This document shows positions 45,326 through 54,552 of a DNA stretch of 64,000 bases, piece by piece. The stretch spans positions 248,001 to 312,000 of the forward strand of contig JADJYQ010000005.1 in NCBI GenBank assembly GCA_016719615.1, given 5' to 3'. Made by a program: the position numbers and the translations under genes. Source of the DNA: Saprospiraceae bacterium. GTDB taxonomy: Bacteria > Bacteroidota > Bacteroidia > Chitinophagales > Saprospiraceae. Position 1 is the stretch's first letter, and the number at the start of each line of letters is the position of its first letter. A model generated the notes under the pieces. The model saw nothing but the letters and a program-made list of their open reading frames with translations, made no database searches and had not been told where the DNA came from.

Positions 45326-46492
45326 TTACTTTAAGTCCACTAAGGTTTCAGGATTAAAAAACCTCCAGCTGTGCCAATATTCCTGATAACAAGGTATACG
45401 ATTCAAATTCGATTTACCCGGCAAATGGGATTGACCCAATAGGTTATAAGTTTGATTTTGGCAATAAAGAGTGTCGTTTTTCCAAACTGGTAATGGCTCT
45501 CCGTTTTCAATTTGCAAGGCGGAAAAACTTTTTTTGTCCGAAGCCAATAAAACAACTAATTTAATTTTTCCTGTAGAATCATAGATCATACCATGTTTTG
45601 CCAGATAGTTCCAATCGTAAGCTTTTTTTAATTTACCAAGCTTTATTCCCAGAATCCAGGATTTTTCTTTCCAGGAGAGACGATCTCTTTTGGTGAGTTT
45701 ACCATAATATTTCCCAAATTCATAAGTTGACATACTATCATACTTTATTTGGAAAAAAGTATCCGGTTGCATAATTAGGCTATTAGGATATATCTCCAGC
45801 CATTTTTGCAAAGTCATTTGAGCTGATGGAAACTCTGGCAGGAATTGTCCTTTCATTTTACCGGCTACGGCTTCACCGTTGACCTGTCGCCACCAGGATT
45901 TTGAAGTTTGGTCTTCAAACATTGCATTGAAATGATCCATACCAACCAAACGAAATTGATCTTCCCGCCCATTGACAACAGGTTCGAAGACGCGTCCTGT
46001 TCTGCAAACAGTACAATAAGTTACCATGACTGGTTTTCCTCCAATGGTATCGCGTACCTGGTGATGATATCCTAAATATTGTATCGTGTAAGCTTTCGAC
46101 TCGTTTTGAAAGTTAATTCCTAAAATTAATCTTTGTAGATCCACTTTGCTTTTAGCTGCGTATTGAAATTCCAATGATTGAGGCTGCTGAAATAGCACAT
46201 CGGCAGACATTTTGAGATTGAACAAGTAAATTGTATATATCAACGCAAAGAGATTTATCAAGGTCAACCACTTTGAAGTTGCAAACGCAATTTTAAAATT
46301 TAGCAAAAGCAGGACTCCTAAAATGAAGCGAAAACTCCATCTGAAATAATGTAAGAAATAGGCGACGTCAAGAGAGTTTATTTCCTGACTACCGGGCATA
46401 GGCATAATAAAATAGACATGCAGGATTTCAAAGAGTATCCAACATAAGGCCACTGCGTGGAACAAATACTTCGATGAAGAATGATTGGCCAT
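45326..46492 (-). CDS. DUF3179 family protein with N-terminal membrane domain
   Basis: The 388-residue protein has about three N-terminal membrane helices (residues ~8-30, ~45-68, ~72-95) followed by a DUF3179 domain. The domain is recognised from VTYCTVCRTGRVFEPVVNG, FRLVGMDHFNAMFEDQTSKSWWRQVNGEAVAGKMKG and LIMQPD. The CTVC pair is a family feature and suggests a metal, redox or disulfide role, but the biochemical function of DUF3179 is not established. It begins 32 bp downstream of an AhpD-like gene on the same strand, and two AhpD-like genes plus repeat protein B precede it, so these four are likely one operon. Confidence 0.82.
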   Translation of the reverse strand: MANHSSSKYLFHAVALCWILFEILHVYFIMPMPGSQEINSLDVAYFLHYFRWSFRFILGVLLLLNFKIAFATSKWLTLINLFALIYTIYLFNLKMSADVLFQQPQSLEFQYAAKSKVDLQRLILGINFQNESKAYTIQYLGYHHQVRDTIGGKPVMVTYCTVCRTGRVFEPVVNGREDQFRLVGMDHFNAMFEDQTSKSWWRQVNGEAVAGKMKGQFLPEFPSAQMTLQKWLEIYPNSLIMQPDTFFQIKYDSMSTYEFGKYYGKLTKRDRLSWKEKSWILGIKLGKLKKAYDWNYLAKHGMIYDSTGKIKLVVLLASDKKSFSALQIENGEPLPVWKNDTLYCQNQTYNLLGQSHLPGKSNLNRIPCYQEYWHSWRFFNPETLVDLK

Positions 46493-46524
46493 TTTAAAAT
46501 CTAGTGTGCAATAAAATGGTGCAA

Positions 46525-47076
46525 TTATTTATAAAGATCAAAATGAGCATAACCTTCTTTAGCTCTCATTTCTGCTCTTTCAATATAGTACTGTCGATTA
46601 GGAACTGCTAAAGTGTTGAGCCCATCTACATATCGATTGCACATATTGAAAAAAGCTGCGATCAGAACGGTATCGTGAATTTCTCTATCTGAAGCTCCTT
46701 CGTTTTTTGCAATCGTAATTTGATCTCTCGATACTTCTTTTCCTCCTTTGGTTACACTTTCTGCTATGCTTAAAAGGGCCTTTATTTTCTGACCTAAGGG
46801 CATGTTTAAATAATTTTCTTTAACCTTATCAATAAAATCCATATCGCACTGCAAATAATATTGGGCGAGTGCACCATGAGCATTTTGACAAAAAAAACAA
46901 TCGTTTAAATACGAAACATAAGTGGCTATCAATTCCCGTTCACCGCGTGTTAAAGTGTTGTCATCATCTCGAAGTAGGAGTTCTGCCAATGCATTTAATG
47001 GAATTGCAGTTTCTGGTCTGAATTCCATGAGGGCACGGATGCCTGGTAATTCATTATTTAACTTATTGTAGGGCAT
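46525..47076 (-). CDS. Carboxymuconolactone decarboxylase / AhpD-like protein (distal copy)
   Basis: The 183-residue helical protein carries the AhpD signature ERELIATYVSYLNDCFFCQNAHG, with CxxC-x3-H (C-F-F-C-Q-N-A-H) and the upstream acidic residue, then EIHDTVLIAAFFNMCNRYVDGL. AhpD-like proteins use the CxxC pair for peroxide or disulfide reduction; this branch is often labelled peroxidase-related enzyme. It shares the starting pattern (LPGIxxLxEFRxxTA) with the adjacent copy at 47115, so the two arose by tandem duplication. The spacing is 38 bp to that copy and 32 bp to DUF3179. It is cytoplasmic by prediction. Confidence 0.87.
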   Translation of the reverse strand: MPYNKLNNELPGIRALMEFRPETAIPLNALAELLLRDDDNTLTRGERELIATYVSYLNDCFFCQNAHGALAQYYLQCDMDFIDKVKENYLNMPLGQKIKALLSIAESVTKGGKEVSRDQITIAKNEGASDREIHDTVLIAAFFNMCNRYVDGLNTLAVPNRQYYIERAEMRAKEGYAHFDLYK

Positions 47077-47114
47077 AAATAAAATTGTGAATTTTTAAAT
47101 AGGGTATCAAATCA

Positions 47115-47687
47115 CTAGTCAAATTTCATTTCTTTCATTTTTTCATAAGCGGATGGAACCCTATGGTAACCATGATCTTTAATTTTTTCACCAAGTTTTT
47201 GATAGAATTCAGGATTGACTGGTGTATATGTTGAAAGTCCATCAACATATTTATTGTATAAACAGAAGAGCGCGGAAATCAGGACAGTATCATGTATTTC
47301 AAGGTCTGTTGCCGCTAATTCCTTTGCACGGAGGATGTCGCTTTCAGTTACCAATTTGCCATTTTGCTGCACTTTTTCTGCTATGACTAATAATGCTTTT
47401 AATTTAGGGCTGATAGGTGCTGTATTATAATTTTCGATGACTGCTGCACAGGTAAGGGATTCATCCAAAAGCGCATCAACAACTGCAGCATGTGCAGCGG
47501 TGCAAAATGTACATTTGTTTTTTGAAGATACGAATGTAGCTATGATTTCTCGTTCTGCCTTTGTTAATGAAGATGGACCACACATGAGTATTTCAGTAAG
47601 GTCCCGGATAGCTTGAGCCGTATCTTGCCTGTATTCAAGGAGGCCGGTAATCCCGGGTAAATGTTTTTCAAGTTCTATATAAGCCAT
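47115..47687 (-). CDS. Carboxymuconolactone decarboxylase / AhpD-like protein (proximal copy)
   Basis: The 190-residue protein reads LPGITGLLEYRQDTAQAIRDLTEIL, then EREIIATFVSSKNKCTFCTAAHAAV with CxxC-x3-H, and EIHDTVLISALFCLYNKYVDGLSTY. It is a paralogue of the next gene (46525-47076) with the same layout and both cysteines. Role as for AhpD-like thiol peroxidases in general; the physiological substrate and reductant are unknown. It lies 101 bp downstream of repeat protein B, in the same direction. Confidence 0.87.
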   Translation of the reverse strand: MAYIELEKHLPGITGLLEYRQDTAQAIRDLTEILMCGPSSLTKAEREIIATFVSSKNKCTFCTAAHAAVVDALLDESLTCAAVIENYNTAPISPKLKALLVIAEKVQQNGKLVTESDILRAKELAATDLEIHDTVLISALFCLYNKYVDGLSTYTPVNPEFYQKLGEKIKDHGYHRVPSAYEKMKEMKFD

Positions 47688-47788
47688 TGTCGAAATGTTT
47701 GATTAATATTCAAGCATGTTTAATTATTCAAATAAGTTCACACAAGTTCATTTTTTGTAGTTAATTTGACTCCAGGATTTTAATATAA

Positions 47789-48792
47789 TTACATCTCTTG
47801 AGGAAACGCCTTTACATGCGCTTTAAATAAAACACCATTCAAAGAACCGAGTTCGTCAGCCACTACAGCTTTTACATCATAAAAGTTACCCGATTGGGAA
47901 ATCGCTTTTATACCAAAAACATTTCCATTTTTAGCAATCGCTTTGATATGCATTATGTTGCCGTCGCGATGTGTGCCTTTGACATCCAATATACTTCCAT
48001 CTTCTTCAATGGCTTTGACGTCGAGTATTTCTCCTGCTTCAGTAATGGCTTTAACCGGTGCGAATTTTTCTTTTGAATCGAGTAGTTTAATTGCAATTTG
48101 TTTGTTGCCATCCATTGCTTTCACTTCAAGTATATGGAAATCGCCACCATTTGAAAAAGCTTTGATCTTGTATTTTGATCCGTTTTTTGCAAAAGCATGT
48201 AGTTTTAAACTTCTGCCACCAGGTTCAATAGCCCTTACATGCCATTGTCCTTCTGCTGTGCAAAGAACCTGAGGCATGGCTTTTACATGAGCATAGTAAG
48301 CTTGACCGTTGACTTTTCCTTCTTGTTTATGGTCAGAAAATTTGACTCCTTTGATATCATGCACAATGCCGTTAGGGAAATCGCTTTTACGCCGTATTGT
48401 TCTTTATTGCCAGCCAATGCTTTAATGCTAATCACATTACCCATTGCACTAACACCTTTAATATCATATTTGATATTGGTCTTGGAGAAACCCTTAATAT
48501 CATAGATTTTACCACTCATGTCTATTGCTTTTCCCGGGAATGGTTCTGAATCACCCATCAGGATCTTTATTGGAATTTGTTTTCCATCTTTGATGGCCTT
48601 TACATCCAGGAATTGTGTGTTTTTATTTTCGACATATGCTTTAACATCATATTTGTTGCCGACTTCATCAATCGCTTTTACATCTACCAGTATGCCATCC
48701 GGAAAAATGGCTTTTACATTCCAAATTTCCTGAGCGAAGTTGCAAGTGATCCATAACAGAGAAATTCCTAAAGTTGAAATGAGATTTTTCAT
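47789..48792 (-). CDS. Secreted 12-residue lysine-ladder repeat protein (copy B, frameshift near 48376)
   Basis: Two minus-strand frames (48792-48283 and 48364-47789) join into a ~334-aa paralogue of the protein at 43920 if one base is restored in the CCC run at 48375-48377, giving YGVKAISPNGIVHDIKGVKF. The signal peptide is LISTLGISLLWITCNFAQ. The mature protein again has two blocks of twelve ~12-residue repeats (DVKAIDEVGNKY, DVKAIKDGKQI, HIKAIAKNGNVF), with block ends YAHVKAMPQ and KAHVKAFPQ and the same long third and short fourth units. It heads the AhpD-AhpD-DUF3179 gene run. The function is unknown; conservation of both blocks in both paralogues implies selection on the whole architecture. 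Confidence 0.72.
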
Positions 48793-49238
48793 GTTTATAT
48801 TTTTTATTTCGAGTTTAAAATAAAATTGCTTTCCATGAAGACAAAGTTGACAAAAGAGAATCTGAGATATTAACTATTATTTGAATCAATTTGATTTAAG
48901 GATGAATCCTGAATTTTAAATGATATAACTTCCATTTGTGCTGGCAAATTCTAGGTTTGAGCACATGGTTACAAATCAGGACTGTTTAAGCGAAACTTTT
49001 CATTTAGTTTATGAATTTTGTCAGAATTGAAACTTAATGTGAAGGTCTATTGTTATACTTCTATATAATAGGCTTAAGGGCCATATCTTATCTATTGTGG
49101 ACTTAATGTCACCTCAAGCCACAAATGGGTATATTGTAGTTCCCAATTGCAAAATCGAATAAATCAGTGTATTATTAGCAGAGCATTGTCGGTGATGATA
49201 ATGTTTAGTGTAAATTCATTTTTTAAATACAAATCATT
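48793..49238. other. Intergenic region, nothing recognised
   Basis: About 445 bp containing the divergent upstream regions of repeat protein B and the small 58-aa gene. AACTTTG on the minus strand near 48845 may be part of a promoter. No further gene is supported. Confidence 0.4.
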
Positions 49239-49415
49239 ATGAGTAAAGACAGAGGTACCAAAAACGTAAAGAAAGCACCAGCTGGAAAATCTTCCGGAAA
49301 ATTGAAGATTGTATCTGATTACAAAAGTGAAAGTAAAGGTGGAATAAGTAAATCACCTGTGATCGAGGCATTTCTTCCGAAGAATGATTCTAAATCAGCG
49401 GGTAAAAAGTCTTGA
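49239..49415 (+). CDS. Small basic hypothetical protein (58 aa)
   Basis: ATG 49239 opens MSKDRGTKNVKKAPAGKSSG, then KLKIVSDYKSESKGG, and ends PKNDSKSAGKKS with TGA at 49413-49415. It is strongly Lys/Ser/Gly-rich, without hydrophobic segments. I recall similar short Bacteroidota proteins starting M-[AS]-K-D-[KR]-G-x-K-N-[IV]-K-K and containing VSDYK, so it is probably a conserved cytoplasmic protein of unknown function rather than a chance frame. It is monocistronic. Confidence 0.6.
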   Translation: MSKDRGTKNVKKAPAGKSSGKLKIVSDYKSESKGGISKSPVIEAFLPKNDSKSAGKKS

Positions 49416-49601
49416 TGTAAAAAAGTAATTTTCATGTGAGCACTTTTTTCTGTCAAACGGAAGCATAAAGTTAAAAGTGGCTTTGTAATTATATCCTTGA
49501 TTGGATCTGATTAGGTTTTGTATTTATAACTCTTGTTGCAATGAACATGTATTTGCGTAGAAATATTTCTATATTATTTTGCGAAACACCCATTTAACTA
49601 A

Positions 49602-50633
49602 ATGATAAAACTTACAAAACACGGTGTACTGTTAAATAAAACAGATTTAGGCTTTGAAAATGAGGGAGTATTAAATCCAGCCGCAATTCGCGAGGGCGAT
49701 TATGTGCATTTGTTCTATAGAGCTGTGAGTAAAGGAAATTATTCAAGCATTGGTTATTGCATGTTGAAGGGGCCTCTAACCGTAGTTAATAGAATGGATG
49801 TACCGATACTATATCCTCAATACGATTATGAAGCACATGGAGTTGAAGATCCTCGAATTTCAAAAATTGACGATCAATATTATCTATGTTATACTGCTTA
49901 TGATGGTATAAACGCTTTAGGTGCATTAGCTGTATCTGAAGACTTAAAGAAATTTACGAAACTGGGATTCATTGTTCCTCAAATGACCTATAGTGAATTC
50001 AAACATCTTGCTACCTGTAGAGGAATTATTAATGATAAATATGCACGTTACAATGAAAAGCTTCACCCAACTTTAAGTGGTATAAAGAAGCAATTGTTAT
50101 GGGATAAGAATGTGATGTTTTTTCCAAGGCGAATAGATGGTAAATTGTTTTTTCTACATCGCGTTAGACCAGATAGTCAAATTGCATCTATTCAAGAAAT
50201 TGAAGATTTGACGCATGAATTTTGGGAAAATTATTTTCTGAATTTTGGATCGAACATTGCGCTTATTTCGAAATATGAACATGAGGTAAGTTATATAGGA
50301 GGCGGGTGTCCCCCTATTGAGACACCTGAGGGATGGCTGATTATTTATCATGGTGTGCACGATACTACCAATGGCTATGTTTATTCTGCTTGTGCGGCTT
50401 TGTTGGATTTGGAAAATCCGCTTATCGAACGAGCCAGACTTCCTTATCCTTTATTTAAGCCGGAACATAACTGGGAATTAAAAGGCGAAGTCAATAATGT
50501 TTGTTTCCCTACAGGATGTGTGGTGTTTGATGGTATTTTATATATTTATTATGGCGCTGCGGATGAGCGAATCGCATGTGCTTCTGTCAAGCTGGATACA
50601 TTGGTTTCGGAACTTCTTCTCAATAAAATTTAA
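49602..50633 (+). CDS. GH130-family glycoside phosphorylase/hydrolase
   Basis: The 343-residue five-bladed beta-propeller protein shows GVLNPAAIREGDYVHLFYRA (residues 22-41), SSIGYCML, HGVEDPRISKIDDQYYLCYTAYDG (79-102) and GGGCPPIETPEGWLIIYHGV. The Asp in VEDPR (D83) is at the catalytic acid position of GH130. Characterised members phosphorolyse or hydrolyse beta-mannosides (for example mannosyl-glucose or beta-1,4/beta-1,2-mannooligosaccharides). The stop codon is directly followed by the ATG of a large glycosyltransferase, so the two act in one pathway, plausibly making and recycling a mannose-containing intracellular or surface glycan. No signal peptide is present. Confidence 0.88.
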   Translation: MIKLTKHGVLLNKTDLGFENEGVLNPAAIREGDYVHLFYRAVSKGNYSSIGYCMLKGPLTVVNRMDVPILYPQYDYEAHGVEDPRISKIDDQYYLCYTAYDGINALGALAVSEDLKKFTKLGFIVPQMTYSEFKHLATCRGIINDKYARYNEKLHPTLSGIKKQLLWDKNVMFFPRRIDGKLFFLHRVRPDSQIASIQEIEDLTHEFWENYFLNFGSNIALISKYEHEVSYIGGGCPPIETPEGWLIIYHGVHDTTNGYVYSACAALLDLENPLIERARLPYPLFKPEHNWELKGEVNNVCFPTGCVVFDGILYIYYGAADERIACASVKLDTLVSELLLNKI

Positions 50634-53027
50634 ATGATACAAGAACGAAACGCACTCTTAAACACTGTACTTGCTTCCAAACCAAGTCCTCATACTAAAT
50701 ACCAAGAAGTAAAAAACAGGAACGGCAAGGAAAGTCAAATGCCGGAAATACTTTTTGTGACTTCATATCCTCCGCGGGAGTGCGGCATTGCCACTTATAC
50801 ACAGGATTTGGTGAAATCGCTGCACAAAACATTTTATGATACATTTCATATTCATATCTGTGCATTAGAGGATGGCGACCAAAAGTTGAATTATCCTGAG
50901 GAGGTACATCACGTACTCAATACCCGGGACCCCAATAAATATGTTGAATTAGCTAAGGTTATAAATTCAAAAACACAAATTCAACTCGTTGGAGTCCAAC
51001 ATGAATTTGGTCTCTTCGGTGGAGAAGGTGAAAAAGCTTTTCAGAAATTTCTGTACTGCTTGAGTAAACCGGTATTCATAGTATTTCATACTGTATTGCC
51101 TCGTCCGGATGACCGCATGAGATTAAATGTTCAATTGATTTCAAATGCATGCAGTTCTGTGGTCGTGATGACACATCATTCTTTAAAGATCTTGCGGAAG
51201 GAGTATGATATTCCATCGGATAAAATTAAAGTCATTGAACATGGTGTTCATTTGGTTCCGCATTTGAGCAAAGATTATTTAAAAGAAAAATATGGTTTGA
51301 AAGGGCGAAAAGTCTTATCCACATTTGGTTTGTTGAGTTCAGGGAAGGGAATTGAAACGACTTTGCAAGCGTTGCCTGATATCATTGTAAAACACACTGA
51401 TGTAATGTTTCTTATTATTGGAAAAACACATCCTGGAGTCGTACAACATGAAGGTGAACAATACAGGAATCAACTTGAACAAAAGGTGGATGCTTTGAAT
51501 TTGCGTGCTCATGTAAAATTTATCAACAGTTATTTGCCTTTGCAACAATTGCTGGAATATTTGCAGCTGACCGATATTTATTTATTTACTTCAAAAGATC
51601 CGGAACAAGCCGTAAGCGGTACATTTTCGTATGCAATGAGTTGTGCTTGTCCGATCATCTCGACACCTATTCCTCATGCAAAGGAAGTTCTCCGAGAGGA
51701 TACAGGAATCATCATTGATTTTCAAAACTCAGGTCAGTTAGCACAGGGGGTCAAATATTTGTTAGATAATGAGCCACTGAGAAAGGAATTCAGCTCCAAT
51801 ACGCTCCAGAGAATTGTGCCAACATCTTGGGAGAATTCATCAATGGCCTATGCGCGTTTGATGCAGAAAGTTGTAGGAAGAAGAACACATGCTGATGTTG
51901 CTGCATCTTTGACGGATTCTACAAAAGCATCATCGGAGCGTTTTCGAAATATCATCACATTACAATTCAGAACGCCCCCCATTATATTAAATCATTTGAA
52001 AAAAATGACTACAGAGTTTGGAATGATCCAGTTTTCAAGAATTAATAAACCGGATATTGAATCCGGATACACACTTGATGATAATGCAAGGGCACTGGTT
52101 GTAATCGCTATGCACTATAAGGAAACAAGATCAGCAGAGGATTTGGATAAGCTTATAATATATTTAAACTTTATAAAATTCTGTCAACAATCTGATGGTA
52201 GATTTTTAAATTATGTTGACAAGCATCAAAAGTTCACATCGCAAAATGATGAAACGAATTTGGAAGATGCGGCTGGAAGAGCAATGTGGGCACTTGGTTA
52301 TTTAATTTCATTGGACTCAATAATTCCAGAAAGCTTATTGAAAACCGCAGATGCTATATTGCAAGCGGCACATAAGCCTATTCAAAAAATGAATTCAACG
52401 CGTGCAATGGCATTTGTTATTAAAGGTCTTTATTTATACAATTGCACTAAACAAACTCAGGAAATTACGAATACTATTCAATTATTAGCCGATCGATTGG
52501 TGCAGATGTACCGTCATGAATCTGAACCTCAATGGGAATGGTTTGAAAGTTATCTAACTTATGCGAACAGTATTTTGCCCGAGTCAATGTTATATGCATG
52601 GAGGGAAACAAACAATCCGGTATATCTTGAAATTGCTCAAAAATCTTTTTATTTTTTATTATCGAGGATATTTGAAAAGGGTTTTATCAAAGTGATTTCC
52701 AATACAAGTTGGTTACATAAAGGAAAAGAGTCAGACCTTCATGGCGAGCAACCTATTGATGTGGCTTACACGATATTGGCACTTGAAGAATTTTTCATCG
52801 AATCAGAAGATCCGGTTTTTCTCCTTAAAATGAAAAATGCATTTAATTGGTTTTTAGGTAAAAATCATTTGCATCAGATCATTTATAATCCTTGCACAGG
52901 TGGATGTTTTGATGGACTGGAAGAAAATCATGTCAACTTAAATCAAGGTGCAGAATCTACATTGAGTTATCTCATGGCAAGGCTTACTATGGAAAAGTAT
53001 TCTGGAAATGTATTTCAGTTGAATTGA
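50634..53027 (+). CDS. GT4 glycosyltransferase with C-terminal alpha/alpha-toroid-like domain
   Basis: The 797-residue protein has a GT-B glycosyltransferase region (residues ~35-420: FVTSYPPRECGIATYTQDLVKSL, GVQHEFGLFGGEGEKAFQKF, KVIEHGVHLVPH, STFGLLSSGKGIETTLQALP, LFTSKDPEQAVSGTFSYAMSC). This is followed by ~370 helix-rich residues (DIESGYTLDDNARALVVIAMHYKETRS, NLEDAAGRAMWALGYLISLDS, WLHKGKESDLHGEQPIDVAYTILALEEFF) that resemble the alpha/alpha toroids of glycosidases. The donor is probably an activated sugar nucleotide. The gene is fused head to tail with the GH130 gene (stop and ATG adjacent), and such pairs recur in Bacteroidota. The C-terminal domain's role is unknown. Confidence 0.83.
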   Translation: MIQERNALLNTVLASKPSPHTKYQEVKNRNGKESQMPEILFVTSYPPRECGIATYTQDLVKSLHKTFYDTFHIHICALEDGDQKLNYPEEVHHVLNTRDPNKYVELAKVINSKTQIQLVGVQHEFGLFGGEGEKAFQKFLYCLSKPVFIVFHTVLPRPDDRMRLNVQLISNACSSVVVMTHHSLKILRKEYDIPSDKIKVIEHGVHLVPHLSKDYLKEKYGLKGRKVLSTFGLLSSGKGIETTLQALPDIIVKHTDVMFLIIGKTHPGVVQHEGEQYRNQLEQKVDALNLRAHVKFINSYLPLQQLLEYLQLTDIYLFTSKDPEQAVSGTFSYAMSCACPIISTPIPHAKEVLREDTGIIIDFQNSGQLAQGVKYLLDNEPLRKEFSSNTLQRIVPTSWENSSMAYARLMQKVVGRRTHADVAASLTDSTKASSERFRNIITLQFRTPPIILNHLKKMTTEFGMIQFSRINKPDIESGYTLDDNARALVVIAMHYKETRSAEDLDKLIIYLNFIKFCQQSDGRFLNYVDKHQKFTSQNDETNLEDAAGRAMWALGYLISLDSIIPESLLKTADAILQAAHKPIQKMNSTRAMAFVIKGLYLYNCTKQTQEITNTIQLLADRLVQMYRHESEPQWEWFESYLTYANSILPESMLYAWRETNNPVYLEIAQKSFYFLLSRIFEKGFIKVISNTSWLHKGKESDLHGEQPIDVAYTILALEEFFIESEDPVFLLKMKNAFNWFLGKNHLHQIIYNPCTGGCFDGLEENHVNLNQGAESTLSYLMARLTMEKYSGNVFQLN

Positions 53028-53097
53028 GATTTGGTTAATTATACATGGAAGTCACTCACATTTTTTAACAAAAAAATCGCAACTGATATTTAAAAAA

Positions 53098-54546
53098 TTA
53101 CATTCTGATTAATTTATGCTTGCTAATGTGTTGACCTTGAATCAGGTTTAAAAAGTACATGCCTGTAGGGAGTGAGCTTGCATCGAGTTTAACTTGCAGA
53201 TCAAAGACTGTACTCCGTATTGAAACCGGAGTTCCCATTTCATTATATAGTTGAATTTGAAGACCATTGGTAAGTTTAGAGGTATGAATAATCCATTCAT
53301 TTTGTGACTGAGTTGGTTGTATTGAAATGTTCCATGAAGAATTATTTTCTGTTGTTTTGGATATTATTTTTTGATAACACACGATGAGTTCGGGTCTATA
53401 GGCTTCGATAGGATGCTCACTTGAACAAAATTTCATGCTGTTATATAGAGATTTGTCTTCCAATGTTAACATCATTCCATAATTCTTGTCGGGACGGGCG
53501 TGCCACTCTTTGACAAAGTCGATAACAGAAATATTTTTATAATTTTGGTCTGATACCTGGCTAGTTGGAAGATAAACCTGATTGTTTCCGGTTACTGTTG
53601 GACTTGAATTCCATGTTACAGTTGCAGGGTCCCAATCTTCTATGACCTTTCTTAGGTAACATGCATTATTTCCTGCCTGACCTTGGTTGGTTGAGGAAGC
53701 ATTATGAAAGAGTGATAATCCAGCTGATGTTATTTCAATATCATCAGGAAGTGTAGTTAAGTCAAATTTAATCAAGGAATTTCCATAGCCGGGTACTCCA
53801 AAAAAGGTCCATGAAAAAGCTATGAGATCCGGATAATTTGAAAAATTTGTTGTGGGTTCCAGCTCAAAAAGAAAAGCATCTATGCCTTCATCCGGACTTG
53901 GTCTAAAGCTCCTGCAACTATCTAATTCTGATTTGTAATTGATTATTAATTTGGGTCTTTTCGCGGCAATGTGGTGATCACTTGAGCAAAATTTCATACT
54001 ACTGTAGAGACTTGATTCTACCAATTCGATTTTAAACCCATGATTAGTTAATGGTGAATGATACCATTCTTGCACAAAGTTTGTAATATCTATGTCTGAA
54101 TAATTTTGATTTTCCGAATGACTTGCGGGTAAATATTTGCGATGCATGAAACTGCTATTTGGATTTGAGTTCCAGGTCACGGTATGTTCATTCCACGGTT
54201 CTACTATTTTTTCTAAATAACAAGCATTATTTCCAGCCTGGCCTTGATTGGTCGAATATTCATTGTGGGATAGTGATAAAGTAGCATTTGTAATTTTTAT
54301 CTGTTGGGGCAATGTGGACAAGTCAAATTTAAGTAGAGAACTACCTTTGCCTTCTACACCAAAGAAGGTCCAGTAAAATGCTATGAAATCCGTGTAATCT
54401 CCAAAATTTGTATTCGGCTCCAGTTCAAACAGAAATGCATCATGACCTGCATTAGGATCAGGCTGTAAGATGAGTTGTTGTGAATATAGTTGTCCGGAAA
54501 AGTAAAAAACCAAAATTATTGGAAATAAATTGAATTGCCATTTCAT
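53098..54546 (-). CDS. Secreted protein with two DNRLRE domains and T9SS sorting domain
   Basis: The 482-residue protein has a signal peptide (FNLFPIILVFYFSGQLYSQ) and two tandem ~185-residue DNRLRE/CBM96-like beta-sandwich modules. The first runs from LILQPDPNAGHDAFLFELEP to MKFCSSDHHIAAKRPKLIINY, the second from FRPSPDEGIDAFLFELEP to MKFCSSEHPIEAYRPELIVCY. The modules are very similar, so they arose by duplication. The C-terminal ~75 residues (ISIQPTQSQNEWIIHTS to MYFLNLIQGQHISKHKLI) are a T9SS sorting domain. Such domains are found in cell-surface and matrix proteins and may bind polysaccharide. It starts 6 bp after the stop of the giant T9SS gene, so the two are co-transcribed. Confidence 0.85.
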   Translation of the reverse strand: MKWQFNLFPIILVFYFSGQLYSQQLILQPDPNAGHDAFLFELEPNTNFGDYTDFIAFYWTFFGVEGKGSSLLKFDLSTLPQQIKITNATLSLSHNEYSTNQGQAGNNACYLEKIVEPWNEHTVTWNSNPNSSFMHRKYLPASHSENQNYSDIDITNFVQEWYHSPLTNHGFKIELVESSLYSSMKFCSSDHHIAAKRPKLIINYKSELDSCRSFRPSPDEGIDAFLFELEPTTNFSNYPDLIAFSWTFFGVPGYGNSLIKFDLTTLPDDIEITSAGLSLFHNASSTNQGQAGNNACYLRKVIEDWDPATVTWNSSPTVTGNNQVYLPTSQVSDQNYKNISVIDFVKEWHARPDKNYGMMLTLEDKSLYNSMKFCSSEHPIEAYRPELIVCYQKIISKTTENNSSWNISIQPTQSQNEWIIHTSKLTNGLQIQLYNEMGTPVSIRSTVFDLQVKLDASSLPTGMYFLNLIQGQHISKHKLIRM

Positions 54547-54552
54547 CTTGTT

